A stretch of DNA of 64,000 bases from Ecdyonurus torrentis (lineage: Eukaryota; Arthropoda; Insecta; Ephemeroptera; Heptageniidae). The stretch spans positions 30,403,018 through 30,467,017 of the forward strand of contig OX439131.1 in NCBI GenBank assembly GCA_949318235.1. Reading direction: 5' to 3'. The translations under genes and the position numbers were made by a program. The notes under the pieces are model-generated. The model did no database searches and had not been told where the DNA came from. It saw only the letters and a program-made list of their open reading frames with translations. Shown here piece by piece: positions 10,648 through 23,369 of this stretch (its first letter is position 1; every line of letters starts with the position of its first letter).

Positions 10648-13099
10648 GTAAAAAGGTGAACCATCTTTCAATGTATTAGCTCCTTTTACGTGATAATGTC
10701 ACTCTATAAAATATATTTTACATATTATACAATAGATATCCGCATTGCTTTTGCTTTATTTATACCATGTACCGTGTTCATTGGAGATATTTATGACTTC
10801 ATACAAAAAAAAAAATGAAAAAAAAAATATATACATATAACTGCCGTACATATTATATACTAGAAAACGATAAGGGTACATCAAAATCTATTATAAATAA
10901 ATTCTATATATATCTTTTACTATATCAAAATGTAATATCAATAACAATCAATTTTAATTTATTTTTACATACTATATTAATAAAAAAACATATGTTCCAT
11001 TTAGTACCATGCAAACTATACTATTATGTACAAAAAAAAATACAAAAAAAATAAATCATGATTTTAATTATAAAATTTATTTGAAAGTGTTGAAAAATAT
11101 TCACCCCTATAGTATATATAAAAACTGTATATAATTTATCAACAACGTTCATTATTGTCAGCAAATTTTTTTTGTTTATAAATTTGAATGTCAATTGTGA
11201 TGACGTCATATTTACAATCAAGTGCTTAAGGCATAAAACATATCAACAACAGCACACACACACACACACATATACACGGATGTTGTAGTGTTTACGTAAT
11301 ACATGATATAGGCTGGATTGGGAGCAATTTTCCTGCACCTAAAGCAATGCTTTTTGTTATATATATAACGTTAAAGCAAGTCAACCATCCGTATAAACAC
11401 AAGATATGTTTGACAATATAGTAACAAGCTTCTTTGATATAGTTAAGCAATACAAGTTATATAGTCTTACTATATCACAATACGTAGTTTTGTTCAAAAT
11501 AAAACTCTTGAATATTAATATAAAAAAACATTTGCAAAAAAAAAAAAAAAGAAGAAGAAGAAGAAGAAAAAAAGTAATTTTTATACGCATTGTATTATCG
11601 AAAAAATTGCTTTTTGAACAAATTAAGGTATACAAGAAAATGATTTAGCAACGTAAACATGTTCTATTTTATTAAAATTTATTAACAATACAAACATTTT
11701 ATTTATTTTTTTTTTCTACAAGCTGCCGGCATAAAATTATTAAAATTTTCTTCGTCCAAAGAAGTTATGAAAATTGAACTTTTTTAATTTTGCTGCTGAA
11801 AATAAAAAAAAAGTTTATTTTTTCCCCTTCTGTTATGCCCGAGGTCAATAAATATCCATTTTTATTTTGAACTTTATATAGTGAAGTTCGCAATGTATAT
11901 AAGGAAGGTGAATAAAATAGTGAAATACTTTGCAAAGACTGGCACGCTATAACAAACACGTCAACGTTTTGCATATTATGTTCACGTCAACGTTCCTGAT
12001 ATTTCTCATTTAAATTAGGCGTGTATTATTCACAATTTGAATCATTTTATTGAAAATAAGTTCTCTATAATAACCTTTTAATACAGGCACACATTTTTTG
12101 GAAACATTTGGATACAGAGGTTATTTTTCACGTGTTTTTACGCACAGCAACAAAAAAAAAGAAAAAAAAAGTGAATTAAAGAAAGGGCAACAACACAAGA
12201 AAATTTTCACTTAAATATTATGATCGTGTATAATATGCTTAAGAAACTTAATTAAAAAAAAACTTAATCTGTAAGAGATTTCTTTGCAACGTATGATTAC
12301 AATTTTAAAACTTCAAGAATTTTAAAATATATAATTTCCACATTTCCACACGCAATGCCTGAAATATTTTTAAATAAATTATATAATAAAAAATATATAT
12401 AAAATTAAGATACATTACACAGATTTTAGTTAAAAAGAATTAGTTATTTTTAAAAGAAATGTACTACTATACTACTACAAAATTTCTTAATAGTTTATAA
12501 ACATGCAAAAAAGGGGTAGAAAAAAAAAAACAACTTATATTTCATAGTTCACAAATGTTGCACAAGAGGCGCTTAAGTTTCTATGTGCATTATAGTCCCC
12601 TTGCACTTTAGAAAATCAAATTTTGGAATGATATAGCAAGCATATTTCTATACTAAAGAGAAGAATGTAATGCGATTTGCGTTAGCACACACATGGTAAG
12701 CGCGATGCTAAATCAATTGACTATAAATATGAAAGCTCGCATTATATATTTTTTAAATCTCATTAATCTCCATGGCAACGGAATGAATGTTGGATTATAA
12801 TGAAAATCCAGTTCTGAACACTCAAAATCCAATCCTTGTTACTCTCGAGTAGTAGACTATTCAAAATAATGATTATTCAAAAGCAAGAGTATAGCAATTT
12901 TTATGGATTACGACATGTATTTGATCAGATGGCTTTTTTTTTTCCTGCTACTTTGAATGCAATAACCATATATTTTTTAAATTTAAATGTCGGGGATTTA
13001 ATCACAATAAAATATTTTCATACAATAGAATTTAATAAAAAAAATATTAAATAGTGGAAACTGTTTATTATTTAAAACTTATTATTTTGTATTTTCCTC

Positions 13100-13133
<34 letters not shown>

Positions 13134-13866
13134 CCCTCTTAAAGGGAGCAATGGTATAAATAATTTTTAAATTAATTTTAATGATTGTAAATCATGAATT
13201 ATCATAGTATAACTTATAAATTTATGACTCATGTAACCACATTTTTAATACTTTATACGACTATACTATTTATTTTTTTTAACGAATCAATTTTAAATAA
13301 TTAATAAAATTCACTAATTTTTTTAAAAAATATTATTATTAATAATAAAACGTACTAGTTGCTGCAATTATTATCATAGTATATATATATAGAATAGAGG
13401 TCAGGATAATGCCATATGAAGAGTTGCGAATTTTTGCCTCTATTTTTTTTTTTTTTTTTTTTTTCCTTGCCTGCTATGTGTTAGTGCTTTTACAAGAACG
13501 GAACAAGGATAAATTGCGTGCAAGCTGTCACCCTCCACAGCACATACACACCACGACGTTATACGTACGTATATATATATATATATATATATATAAAGAT
13601 AAGACCCGTGTCTTGCCAAGGACTAAGATGAATTACTTTCACAATATCCTCTCAAATGAAAACCGCTAACCGTTCTAAACTATTTTCAAATAGCTACAAT
13701 TTTGTTAACGTGATACTTTCAACGATTACAACATATAAATAATGATACTTTTTTTAAAATTTAAATGAAATTTTATAGTAGAATGTATAGAATGTATATA
13801 AATATAGCTTTTTATTAATTCAACATGTAATAATAATTAATAACTTTATTAAGACGTTGTGAGGGC
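10645..13866. other. AT-rich non-coding stretch
   Basis: About 3.2 kb of AT-rich DNA with an (AC)n patch near 11254-11268, TGACGTCA at 11201-11208, a GAA-rich patch near 11550, a (CT)n tract near 13102-13130, poly-T at 13443-13464 and (TA)n near 13569-13594. Several frames of 60-86 codons exist but consist of low-complexity Lys/Ile/Phe-rich sequence. No gene recognised. Confidence 0.6.
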
Positions 13867-13874
13867 TTAACAGT

Positions 13875-14115
13875 TAGAGAACTTTAACAGAGAAGTGACA
13901 TCCCAATGTGTTAGGTAGACCCGCAACACTCATTTCTTTAAATTTGGCAACGATGCAGACGAAATTACTATAGCGCGCTCTCTGATTGGCGGCTTCATTC
14001 GGCTACTTCTGGCCTCTGATTGGTGCTTCAAAAAGCAACGTTACCAATTCAAAACTGTGGAGTGTAACAGTCTGCCTAAATCAGGGGGATGTCGCTTCTC
14101 GGTTAAAGTTCTTTA
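13875..14115. mobile_element. hAT-type MITE, 241 bp, with 8-bp target duplication
   Basis: The terminal inverted repeats are TAGAGAACTTTAAC... on the left and TAAAGAACTTTAAC... (read inward) on the right. They continue as MGAGAAGYGACATCCC, about 30 bp with three mismatches. Both ends fit the 5-base hAT terminal pattern YARNG. The element is bracketed by exact 8-bp direct repeats TTAACAGT (13867-13874 and 14116-14123), the size hAT transposases generate. The interior is GC-richer than its surroundings and contains the repeated word CTCTGATTGGYG (a CCAAT-box sequence on the other strand). No coding capacity, so it is non-autonomous. Confidence 0.85.
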
Positions 14116-14123
14116 TTAACAGT

Positions 14124-14704
14124 CCGATTTTACAAACCCTTGGCCACAATATTGCATGAAACCAATATAAGCTAAAAATACAACAATAAGATAAAAGAAT
14201 TTCAGCAAATAATATTATATAAAATTTTTGATGTTTTATTGTTTACTTTTTTTAATCTACTTTTAAAACATCAGTTTAGTTTAAAAATATATAATATAAT
14301 AATCGATTTCCACAGCGCACAGCCTTCAAAAATATAATATATAAATAATAGCTACATTTAATCACTTAATAAACTTTAAAAATATGAATAAGTTAAATAT
14401 CTGTTTAACAATATATCGTAATCAAAAGCAATAAAAATATTTTAGCACTCAAACTCAACTTATAATTCTTTTTATTTACTCATTAAAATTACAATGCTTG
14501 AAAAAATACATAAGTGGAGCTTCTTTATAATGATGTTATAATCTCGTATTTTATTCTATTTAAATGAACATTTTGTTGCTGTTAATATTGAAATCAAAAT
14601 GCTCTTGAAAAAAAATTTTCTCTCATTTTTTCAGAAGAGATTCTGTTTGGTATTTAATGAGCTACTTATATCGTTGTTGCAAATATAAAAGTTAGGTGGC
14701 TTAA

Positions 14705-14769
<65 letters not shown>

Positions 14770-15575
14770 ATGGCATAACTAGATAAAGAGATAGAAAATA
14801 AACAGTTAAAAAAAATAACTCTTGTAAATCATTTAAAATGTTAGCAAAAGATGACATGACAATATTTTTTGTTTTATCAAAAACACCGCTACTGGCAAAA
14901 AAAAAAATATAATAATAATAAAGTGTAAAATTTGATAAACTAATTGAACTTTACAAGCATTAAAATATATTTAAATAACAATGTACATACATATTGAAAT
15001 TGGAAATTTTCCATTTATATATTTGTAATATTAGTAATCGTAATCGAGTAACAAACAGTGTAAAATTACATTTTAAAAATCCAATCATAGCGTTATTATG
15101 TTAGTATTACTATTACTATAATTTGTACACACATTGAAAATTATATATAGCAACAATAAAAATTATATATATTGGGTCTATGATGATAATATCAATTCTT
15201 AATTAATTTATTTTCTTTTAAAAAGTTAATTAAAGGCAAAAAAAAAAAAAGTATTTTAGTGTACATTTTTTTTCTTATTTAGTATCTCATTTAAGTTCAT
15301 GATAAAATAGTTTCTGTAACATAAACACCATAACGTGTTTTTAATCTACGCAGTTCAATCACAATTAATGTTTGTTTTTTTCTCTTTCTTCAAAAATTAA
15401 CTTTTGTTATATTTTTGTAAAACTATATCCACAGGTATTTCATGCGAAAGACCTGACGGGGACACGATGTAACCGTACTTGACCCACCCACCTGACCTAT
15501 ATGTTAATGTAATGAGCTACAACTATACTAACTCACATTTCAGTAAAACACACTCCAAACACCGGACAAAAGCCT
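14124..15575. other. AT-rich non-coding stretch
   Basis: AT-rich sequence containing the 58-nt poly-T tract listed separately. A modestly GC-richer patch lies at 15430-15575, just below the splice-like site. No gene recognised. Confidence 0.6.
14707..14764. repeat. Poly-T tract (58 nt)
   Basis: Uninterrupted T homopolymer. On the minus strand it reads as a poly-A run, but no retroelement body precedes it. Confidence 0.95.
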
Positions 15576-15580
15576 CGTTT

Positions 15581-15618
15581 GCTTACCTGTAACAAAACAA
15601 GAGAACAACAATTAAAAC
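15581..15618 (-). promoter_or_regulatory. Candidate recursive splice site (ratchet point), minus strand
   Basis: Read on the minus strand, a pyrimidine-rich tract ends in TTGTTTTGTTACAG and is followed without a gap by GTAAGC. The junction is between 15587 and 15586. A 3' splice site fused to a 5' splice site (YnNCAG|GTAAG) is the established signature of zero-nucleotide exons that let very long introns be removed in steps, first characterised in Drosophila. Both halves look strong here. That the site is used, and that a minus-strand gene spans it, is inference. Confidence 0.5.
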
Positions 15619-16077
15619 AAGTATACATTTCAATACAAAACAATTTAACTCATAGCTTATATTAACTAAAACATGACTATATTATATATTGAAAGAAAAT
15701 AAAATATAAATAGACCTACTTTAAGTTAATATAGCTTATATATTTAATTATATTTCAAAAATTAAGAAATAAAAATCTTTTTAACATATCACGCATCGAA
15801 GTGTGAATAATGCGTGTTATATAATACTAATAATTTATAATTTAATTTTGAATGTTAATTAGATTTAATGTTTGTTTTGTTGTACTAAAAAAAATTTAAA
15901 TATGAAAATATGAATGATAATAATATATTTTTTAACAGCAATAATTACAGTACTGCAATCAAAGAGATAACATTTTTTTATAGTTTATTGATAAAATATA
16001 ATTTAATAAAAATCAGATAATGCGAATAAATTATACATTAATTACTATAATATTAAGGTAATTTATAACCATATATA

Positions 16078-16118
<41 letters not shown>

Positions 16119-17224
16119 TTAAACTAAAAGTTTTTTGTTATATAATAAATGAGAATTTAGTTTTTGGTTTTGTATTATATGAAAATATAGTCATAACTTT
16201 TATGTGACTAAGAAATACGGTTATGATGTAAAAAGTTAGCATATAGAAAGAAGGCGTAGAATGTAAGAAGATGATTTGAGAGTGTGTGTGGGATGCCGCA
16301 AACAAAGTATATAACATTAATATAAAGTTTCTCAAGCTTTTGCATGCGAGCTAACTTGTAAGTAGAGGTTACGTTTAAAAAGATATAATGCTAAATTATA
16401 TATTCACACTATAATATACTGTATACATACATATTATATATATATATAAAACAATGAATATTCATCCATTTACTAATTATATGTTTATAATGATGCTAAT
16501 TATTTCATTAGGTAAAATTTAAAAATTATACCATCTTACGTTCATTAATAATATTTGTTTTTTCCTCTTTTTTTTCCATTATCTTTGAATTAAAAATATA
16601 CTTTTTAGTTGCAAAACTTATTTTAAGCTAACTATTATCATTTTAGAGTGTGTGGAATGCATTAAAATATGTATAATAATACAATTAGTATATTATATAC
16701 TGTACATAAAAAAGGGGAAATTTATTATTTAAAATACTTAATATAATTATGATAATTTATAATCCGACTGTACAATAAAACCAAACTATTTAACACGAAA
16801 AATGAATAAATATTTAAAATGTCAAACGCCAATCTTAATAATGAATAAAAAGGAATATTTTAGTAATAATAAAAAGGTTTCATTTTATATTTATATTGAT
16901 TCGTAGAACTTTTTTTTGTATGTACATCCTGATGATGATAAAAAAAGTTAGTAAACAGACGTAAAAGTTTTGTTTGATATTGACAGTTTTCCCTTGCTGA
17001 CTTTGAGTATTGTAATATTATATGCAAAGTTGTAGGGTCAACAAGGACAATGTTCCCATGGCCTAGACAAATCAGGTGTTGTTATTGCCCTGTAGCGAGT
17101 TGCAGACAGACAACGAGAGAGCGACTTTTTCTCTGTTCACTCACACAAGTGCAAAATGTCAAGCAAACGCTGAGAGCAAAACCATGTCAAATCACTACCA
17201 TCCCTGTTCACAACTTTTACCTTC

Positions 17225-17228
<4 letters not shown>
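15619..17228. other. AT-rich non-coding stretch
   Basis: AT-rich DNA with a (TA)n tract at about 16086-16114. A slightly GC-richer segment (17040-17225) directly precedes a long poly-T. Two overlapping plus-strand frames there run into the poly-T as poly-Phe and are not credible genes. Confidence 0.6.

Positions 17229-17301
<73 letters not shown>
17229..17301. repeat. Poly-T tract (73 nt)
   Basis: Longest homopolymer in the window. The exact length is likely to be unreliable in any assembly. Confidence 0.95.
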
Positions 17302-17309
<8 letters not shown>

Positions 17310-18337
17310 ACAATAGCGTAAAGAAGTGACGACTCAAGTAATACACGGGAAGAATATAATATGTATTTTTTTTATAAGAAGAGACAATACAATAGGACTT
17401 TTAAAAATATAAGATAATACTTAAAGAGATACTGGCCTTAAAAAGAAAAAAAGTCCTCTCAATAATAAATCATAAGATGGGACTACAGTATTTGTCCGTT
17501 CTCACAAAATAAGGAAAACTTGTAAAGTAGGCAATCCACGCTACAATGTCTATTGTAGACCCGGAATGAATGACGTCATGAATCCTAAAATTGCCCAGTT
17601 GCCCCAGTTTTTGTGGGTTCAGAAGGGACATAATTTGTGAATAAATGAGGGCAACATCTCATGAATTTTACTTTTTTTTTTCTTTTTTTTTTTTTTTTTT
17701 TGAGGGGGGTGGTGGTCAGAATCCTTTGAATAAAATTTATGGTACATAATATACTGTTATGTATAGATTAAATTTATGTCATTAAAAATTAAGATTAAAA
17801 TAATGTTCTGAAAAAATAAATCTTTCAGTGTATTTCATATTGCGAACTCGACATCGTTACTTTTTATATAATATAGACAACTTTATATAATATTTTAGAG
17901 TTGTCTTTTTATGGCAAAAGTTTTATTTTTGTTACAATTGACTTTCAAGCCAAGATTCTCTTTCTACTTTATATTGAATGTAAAAGACACGAAGGTAGAT
18001 AACAAACTTTGAAAGAAAAAAAGAAAAAAAAAAGTATATCTGAATGACATTTTAATGCAAAATATACAGGAAAATATAATTATATTAGACATATAATGTA
18101 CAACAATATATAATATATAAAACATATTAATCAAATTTAATGTGATGATACTGGTAATACATTTTGATAATATGTGAGTATATGGAATAATAACCCTTGT
18201 AATTTTTCATTGCACATAGGATCAGTTGTGACGTGATGGTAATTTACAAATCAAAATAGCGAATTCCATGTCATTTTTATATACACACACATATCACGAA
18301 TGTTTTTTTAAAATTACAATAGTATGTATGTGTGTAC

Positions 18338-18339
<2 letters not shown>
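17302..18339. other. AT-rich non-coding stretch
   Basis: AT-rich sequence with a modest GC-richer patch at 17510-17640 that includes TGACGTCA (17571-17578). A second poly-T (17683-17701) is followed by TGAGGGGGGTGG. No gene recognised. Confidence 0.6.

Positions 18340-18403
<64 letters not shown>
18340..18403. repeat. (GA)n microsatellite, 64 bp
   Basis: Pure GA array. Confidence 0.95.
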
Positions 18404-18405
<2 letters not shown>

Positions 18406-18540
18406 AGAATTCAAATTTATTTTACTAACGTATAAAATTAAATTATAAGTTATTTTTATTATAGAATATTATTTTTTAAGTCATAAAAAGTTCGAAAATT
18501 AATCCTTTTTTTCTTTTTTTACGATTACAGGTAAAATACG

Positions 18541-18719
<179 letters not shown>

Positions 18720-19542
18720 AAAGTTTTATTGTATATTATAGTATAAAAATAGTGATAAAATTTTCATTATAAGCACATACGTATATAGTACACATATTAC
18801 ATGAAAGCAATAATAATTGCATTGTATTCATTTGTTAGAGTGGTTAAATTATATATGGAACAAAAGATACAAATTACATACACCAAACAAAATACATAAT
18901 ATTATTATACAAACAATATATATATATATATTACACTGTATTGTATAGATTAGATTATAGTTTATACGTATATGGCATGTGTGCTATAATATGAAACATG
19001 TTATTGCATATTCTTACATAACATACGTACTATAGAGTAATAACAGTTTAATGTCATATACATAATATGAGTCACATCATGCTATGCAACTTTACGTAAT
19101 ATTATAATGTCGAATCGAATGATTCAGACAGAGAAAGAGGGGTGTCACGGGTGTTGGACATTGCATGACGGAAGAAAATAGGGAGAAGAGGGGTACAAAA
19201 TGTATACACGTGGTACAACAAAGCAAAACAGTCGGGTTATCATTACAATTGTCTGTACTATTTTCATGACATTTCATAACATTTAATGACATATATGTAA
19301 TTCCAATATAATTTTTTTCCCCTTATGGTATGTATAAAATGCATTGTGTGGTAATAATTTTAATCTTTTCAGATTCATTTTACACTACAAAATAAAACTT
19401 GTAATAAACACATGGTGTATGTACTAAAAACTATATTTTTCTTTGGTATCTTATATGAAGTATTATTGTGGTTTTTATACTACTTAAGGGAATTAAAAGC
19501 ATGAACAGTTTTAGCAATATTTGCTATTATAAAGCTAATATG

Positions 19543-19546
<4 letters not shown>
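18720..19546. other. AT-rich non-coding stretch
   Basis: AT-rich DNA. A patch at 19120-19260 is a little GC-richer and carries a 66-codon minus-strand frame without recognisable motifs. No gene recognised. Confidence 0.55.

Positions 19547-19631
<85 letters not shown>
19547..19631. repeat. (TA)n microsatellite, about 85 bp
   Basis: Pure TA array after a short TATG lead-in. Confidence 0.95.
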
Positions 19632-19633
<2 letters not shown>

Positions 19634-20317
19634 GTCTCAAGAGATTTTTAATACCTTATAGTTGATTTTTTTTTTTCATCTCTTTTCAATTATTTTTTTT
19701 TCTGTAACAGAAAACTGCGAATAGAATTTTTTTTCATACGTTATTTGCATTTTTTTTTGTATTATTATTATTATTTGAAGCACCAGACAAGAAAATTTAT
19801 GCAAATAAGATGAAAAGCTTTTTATTAAAGCTTTTATTATTCTTCTTCTTATTTCTTATTCTCTGAGCCAATTTATTTATCAAAGGACCTTACACCGTGA
19901 TTAGAGATCTCTTGTTACAGCTAGCAAAGCTTGTTATTATTATTTCTTTCTTTTAGCAACAGAGATGAGACGTAGGTTTAAAAAAAAAATTAATGAAGCT
20001 TCATACTTTTAAATAATGAAGCCCCTGTAAAGTAAGCAACCAGTTGGATATATGTGACCGACAAAAAGCCTAACTTCCAGGATATATTGCATTTTTATTT
20101 TATTTTTTTTTTTTATACAAATGCGTCAGAACACGTGAACAGGATAAATAACGAGGGGAATGACTTTTTTTTTTCTGCAGGCTTCAGACATTGTAACTTC
20201 ATTTTTTGTTTCTTGTAAGACAGCTGTCTAACACGGTACTAAACAAGGTTGTCTGGAATTTAAGATGCATAGAATTATATCTCTTTCTCTTCTTTTCTTT
20301 TTTGTTTCTCTCTCTAT

Positions 20318-20320
<3 letters not shown>
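19632..20320. other. AT-rich non-coding stretch
   Basis: AT-rich sequence rich in short T tracts. No gene or repeat family recognised. Confidence 0.6.

Positions 20321-20369
<49 letters not shown>
20321..20369. repeat. Poly-T tract (49 nt) after a CT-rich lead
   Basis: T homopolymer preceded by about 40 bp of C/T-rich sequence. Frames across it are poly-Lys or poly-Phe. Confidence 0.95.
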
Positions 20370-20370
<1 letters not shown>

Positions 20371-21851
20371 ACATTCGCCACAAAGAAATTTAACATAAAA
20401 TTATGCTCAATTTCAAAGTTCAAGGAAATTATTAGTCAAGGTTAACTTGAAACTCAATTATGTTAAAAATAATTATGTATTTCAAAAGGTAATAATAATA
20501 AGTTAAATTGCCATGAATTCAAAACAACAAAAATATGTATGTAAACTAGGAAAATCTTATATTCAAAGGTAGTTAAAAATATACATACATACATACATCC
20601 CTCTCATATTTTCCCCTTTATATATGTATATACTGACCTAAGATTAATAATGCACGTGTTATGAAGGAGGGGATTTTCGACATACCAGATGTCACCACAT
20701 TTATGTAAACACAGGGTATGTACGTTATTGCAAAACATGTATTAAACCCCCAAGGCGGTAGATTTACAATATATATGGTGCTACTAAACACATATAGAAA
20801 CTAAGGGACATACAAGTAGAGATACAGAGAGTATATACGTATGACAAACTACATGTCATGTTTTACATCTAGCAATGAAATTCTAAGTTTATTCATCTCT
20901 TTTTTTACCATGAAATACATTGATTTCTCTCTCTCTCTCTCTCTCTCTCATTTACCTTTATATGGGTTAAATTATTAAACATCATATTGTGAAATACTTT
21001 CATAAAAAGGTGAAATGTTTTATTCGCATGTTCAAGTCACATAACTTTGATTAAAATTTTAATAAAAAATATAATATATAGTTATAGAAGTGTCGTTTTG
21101 TAATACTTAAATACTTTTTAATTATAATATTCATGTTCTATATAATATAAAAAAAAAATAAAAAAAGAAACACAAACGAAACAATCAATAATATATTATT
21201 CCAAACCACACACACAAAATTTTCTCAACTTCAAACAAGAATTTTATTATTGCACTGTATTAAAGGAAATTAATAATTAAAATAATCTTCTTTTTTTATA
21301 GAAAAGATGATGTCTCTTTAAAGACTATATAAGAAATAAAATATATTATTATAAAATATTTTAATCTTAAAGTCTCCTGATGCATTTTGTTAAGAAGTTT
21401 ACGCTGTATAATGTGCCTCAAGCTAAAGCTTAATTTGAAAGAATGGAGTTCTTAGCAGTAAATTTAAATTAAATTGTTACACCCTCAGGCTGTATAAAGG
21501 TAAAAAGTTATATAACAAAAGCTGCACGCAAATGCAAGCAAGTAGAATCTTAAAATATTTTATGTATTTTTTTTTTTTAAACAACTGGAATTTTATAAAT
21601 TGCATAAAATATTTTTACTTTAGAGAGTTATAATTAATTAACTTTTCAAATATTTTATATTTAAGTAGGTCACCTTAATATAACATTTTTATAAAAGAAT
21701 TTTGAGTCATTTTTTTCATTTTCTTTCAGTATTTGTCTTTTGAATAAGTATTTAATATATGCGTAAAATGTAACTGCATACAATTGCAAAACTAGGTTAG
21801 TGCAATATCTATACAAAGTTTGACTTTTTTTTTTCTTAGTGATCTTGGTAC
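20370..21851. other. AT-rich non-coding stretch
   Basis: AT-rich DNA with a TACA tetranucleotide patch near 20582-20598 and a (CT)n tract at about 20927-20949. No gene recognised. Confidence 0.6.
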
Positions 21852-22194
21852 TTAAAGCCATAGACCACATAAAACAACATGTGCTTTTTAATGTATAAAC
21901 ACGAAATGGGATCTTCAAAACTAATGACAATTTTAACCAGAATGTTAATGTAGCCCCACGAGAGAGCGTGAAAAAATTGTAAAGTATGCCATTTGCGTGA
22001 AAATTCGTGTTTATGACGTCAGAAACATGCAAAAATTAGTATGAAAATGTTGTGCGGGTTGCATAAATCGAATTTTCTGATCACTGCTACGGGGCTACTG
22101 TTGGGTTTTGAGACAAACTTATGTTATTTATGTAAGTCCCATGAAGTGTTTTGTGATATAAATGCTTTTGTTTTTCTCTGGTCTATTCCTTTAA
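21852..22194. mobile_element. TTAA-bounded palindromic MITE, copy A (343 bp)
   Basis: TTAA sits at both ends (21852-21855 and 22191-22194). Just inside are imperfect inverted termini AGCCATAGACCACATAAAA and, read inward from the right, AGGAATAGACCAGAGAAAA. The same element recurs inverted at 28174-28520 with high identity, which confirms a dispersed family. The interior carries TGACGTCA at 22014-22021. A TTAA target suits piggyBac-type transposition, but the termini do not begin with the CCC/CCY seen in classical piggyBac, so the superfamily is open. The 120- and 75-codon frames across the element are not conserved as genes. Confidence 0.8.
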
Positions 22195-23328
22195 AGAGCA
22201 ACAAATTACAATTGAAAATTTTTAAAACTTTAAGATATGTAAAAAATTTCACAGTACTGATTTTCTAAACGATAATCTTAGATTTTATTATGTAATTTTA
22301 AAGTTTTATTATATATGATGTCCTGAAAATTATTTAACTTGTATACAAAAGAGCTGTATCGTAAAAAAAATGTACATCGAAAAATATGAAATTCACCAAA
22401 AATTTTGAGATGCCGATAAAATATAATTAAACCTTCAAGTAAGATACTTAATCATAATTTGTGTGTTCAATTTTTGTCTTGTATAAAGTAATGCTATGAA
22501 CTTTTATGATACTCTATTATAAACGTAATATCAAAATTTCATTATAAAAGTTTTTCTTAACACTGATCTTTTTTTTTTTTTTTTTTTTTTTTTTGTTGCA
22601 ACATAATTTATTTTAAGTTAAAACATTATTTATATCTTAACTCTATGGTATTAAATTTTCTATATCAAAACATGCTTACAGTGCACACCATTAATTTTAT
22701 AAATAAATGGCCAAGTAAATATAAAATGATTTCTTCTTTATATTATATATATCATATTCTTACTTTATTAAGTTTGATATAAAAAACTATTAATCAGCCA
22801 ATAAGTTATGAACAGTGTTTTAAAACATTCATATTACTAACACTTTTTATTATTATTATTTTATAATATTATATTAGACATATACATACATACTTTGAAT
22901 GTATTCTAAATTAAATTCAATTCTATCATGAATAAAAATAGCAAACTCGTCAAAAACACAAACACAACTCTATCTCTCTCCATTTTCATTATAAATCCAT
23001 TGCATTAAATTTCAGTTAAATCTCAACTGAGTTGAATATAATAATTGTCATCAGCAAAAAGAGGAAAAAAATAATATATATATATATATATATATATTAT
23101 TTCTCTATGTATATATAAAAATAATTAAATAAAAATATAAAAACAAGTTTTTGAAAAGAGAAAGGGAGAGTTTTTATATATTATTTTTATTATTATTATT
23201 CTATGGCAGATTATATTATACATTTCCGCACGACAAATTTTACTGAATATATACGCCCTCTATATATATATAAATATATTCGACATGGAGTGTGTTTACC
23301 CGAGGTTTTTGCTATAAAATATAATAAC

Positions 23329-23369
<41 letters not shown>

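Noticed and set aside
14666..14857. Poly-Lys frame across the 58-nt poly-T
   Set aside because: Homopolymer translation; likewise 17050-17321 and 20199-20445.
18513..18540. Plus-strand pyrimidine tract with ATTACAG|GTAAAA (recursive-splice look-alike)
   Set aside because: The donor half is weak and opposite in strand to the two strong sites; AT-rich DNA makes such words by chance. The site at 48723/48724 (CATAG|GTAAAT) was set aside for the same reason.
21670..22268. 120-codon minus and 75-codon plus frames
   Set aside because: They overlap MITE copy A; the frames are not preserved in copy B.
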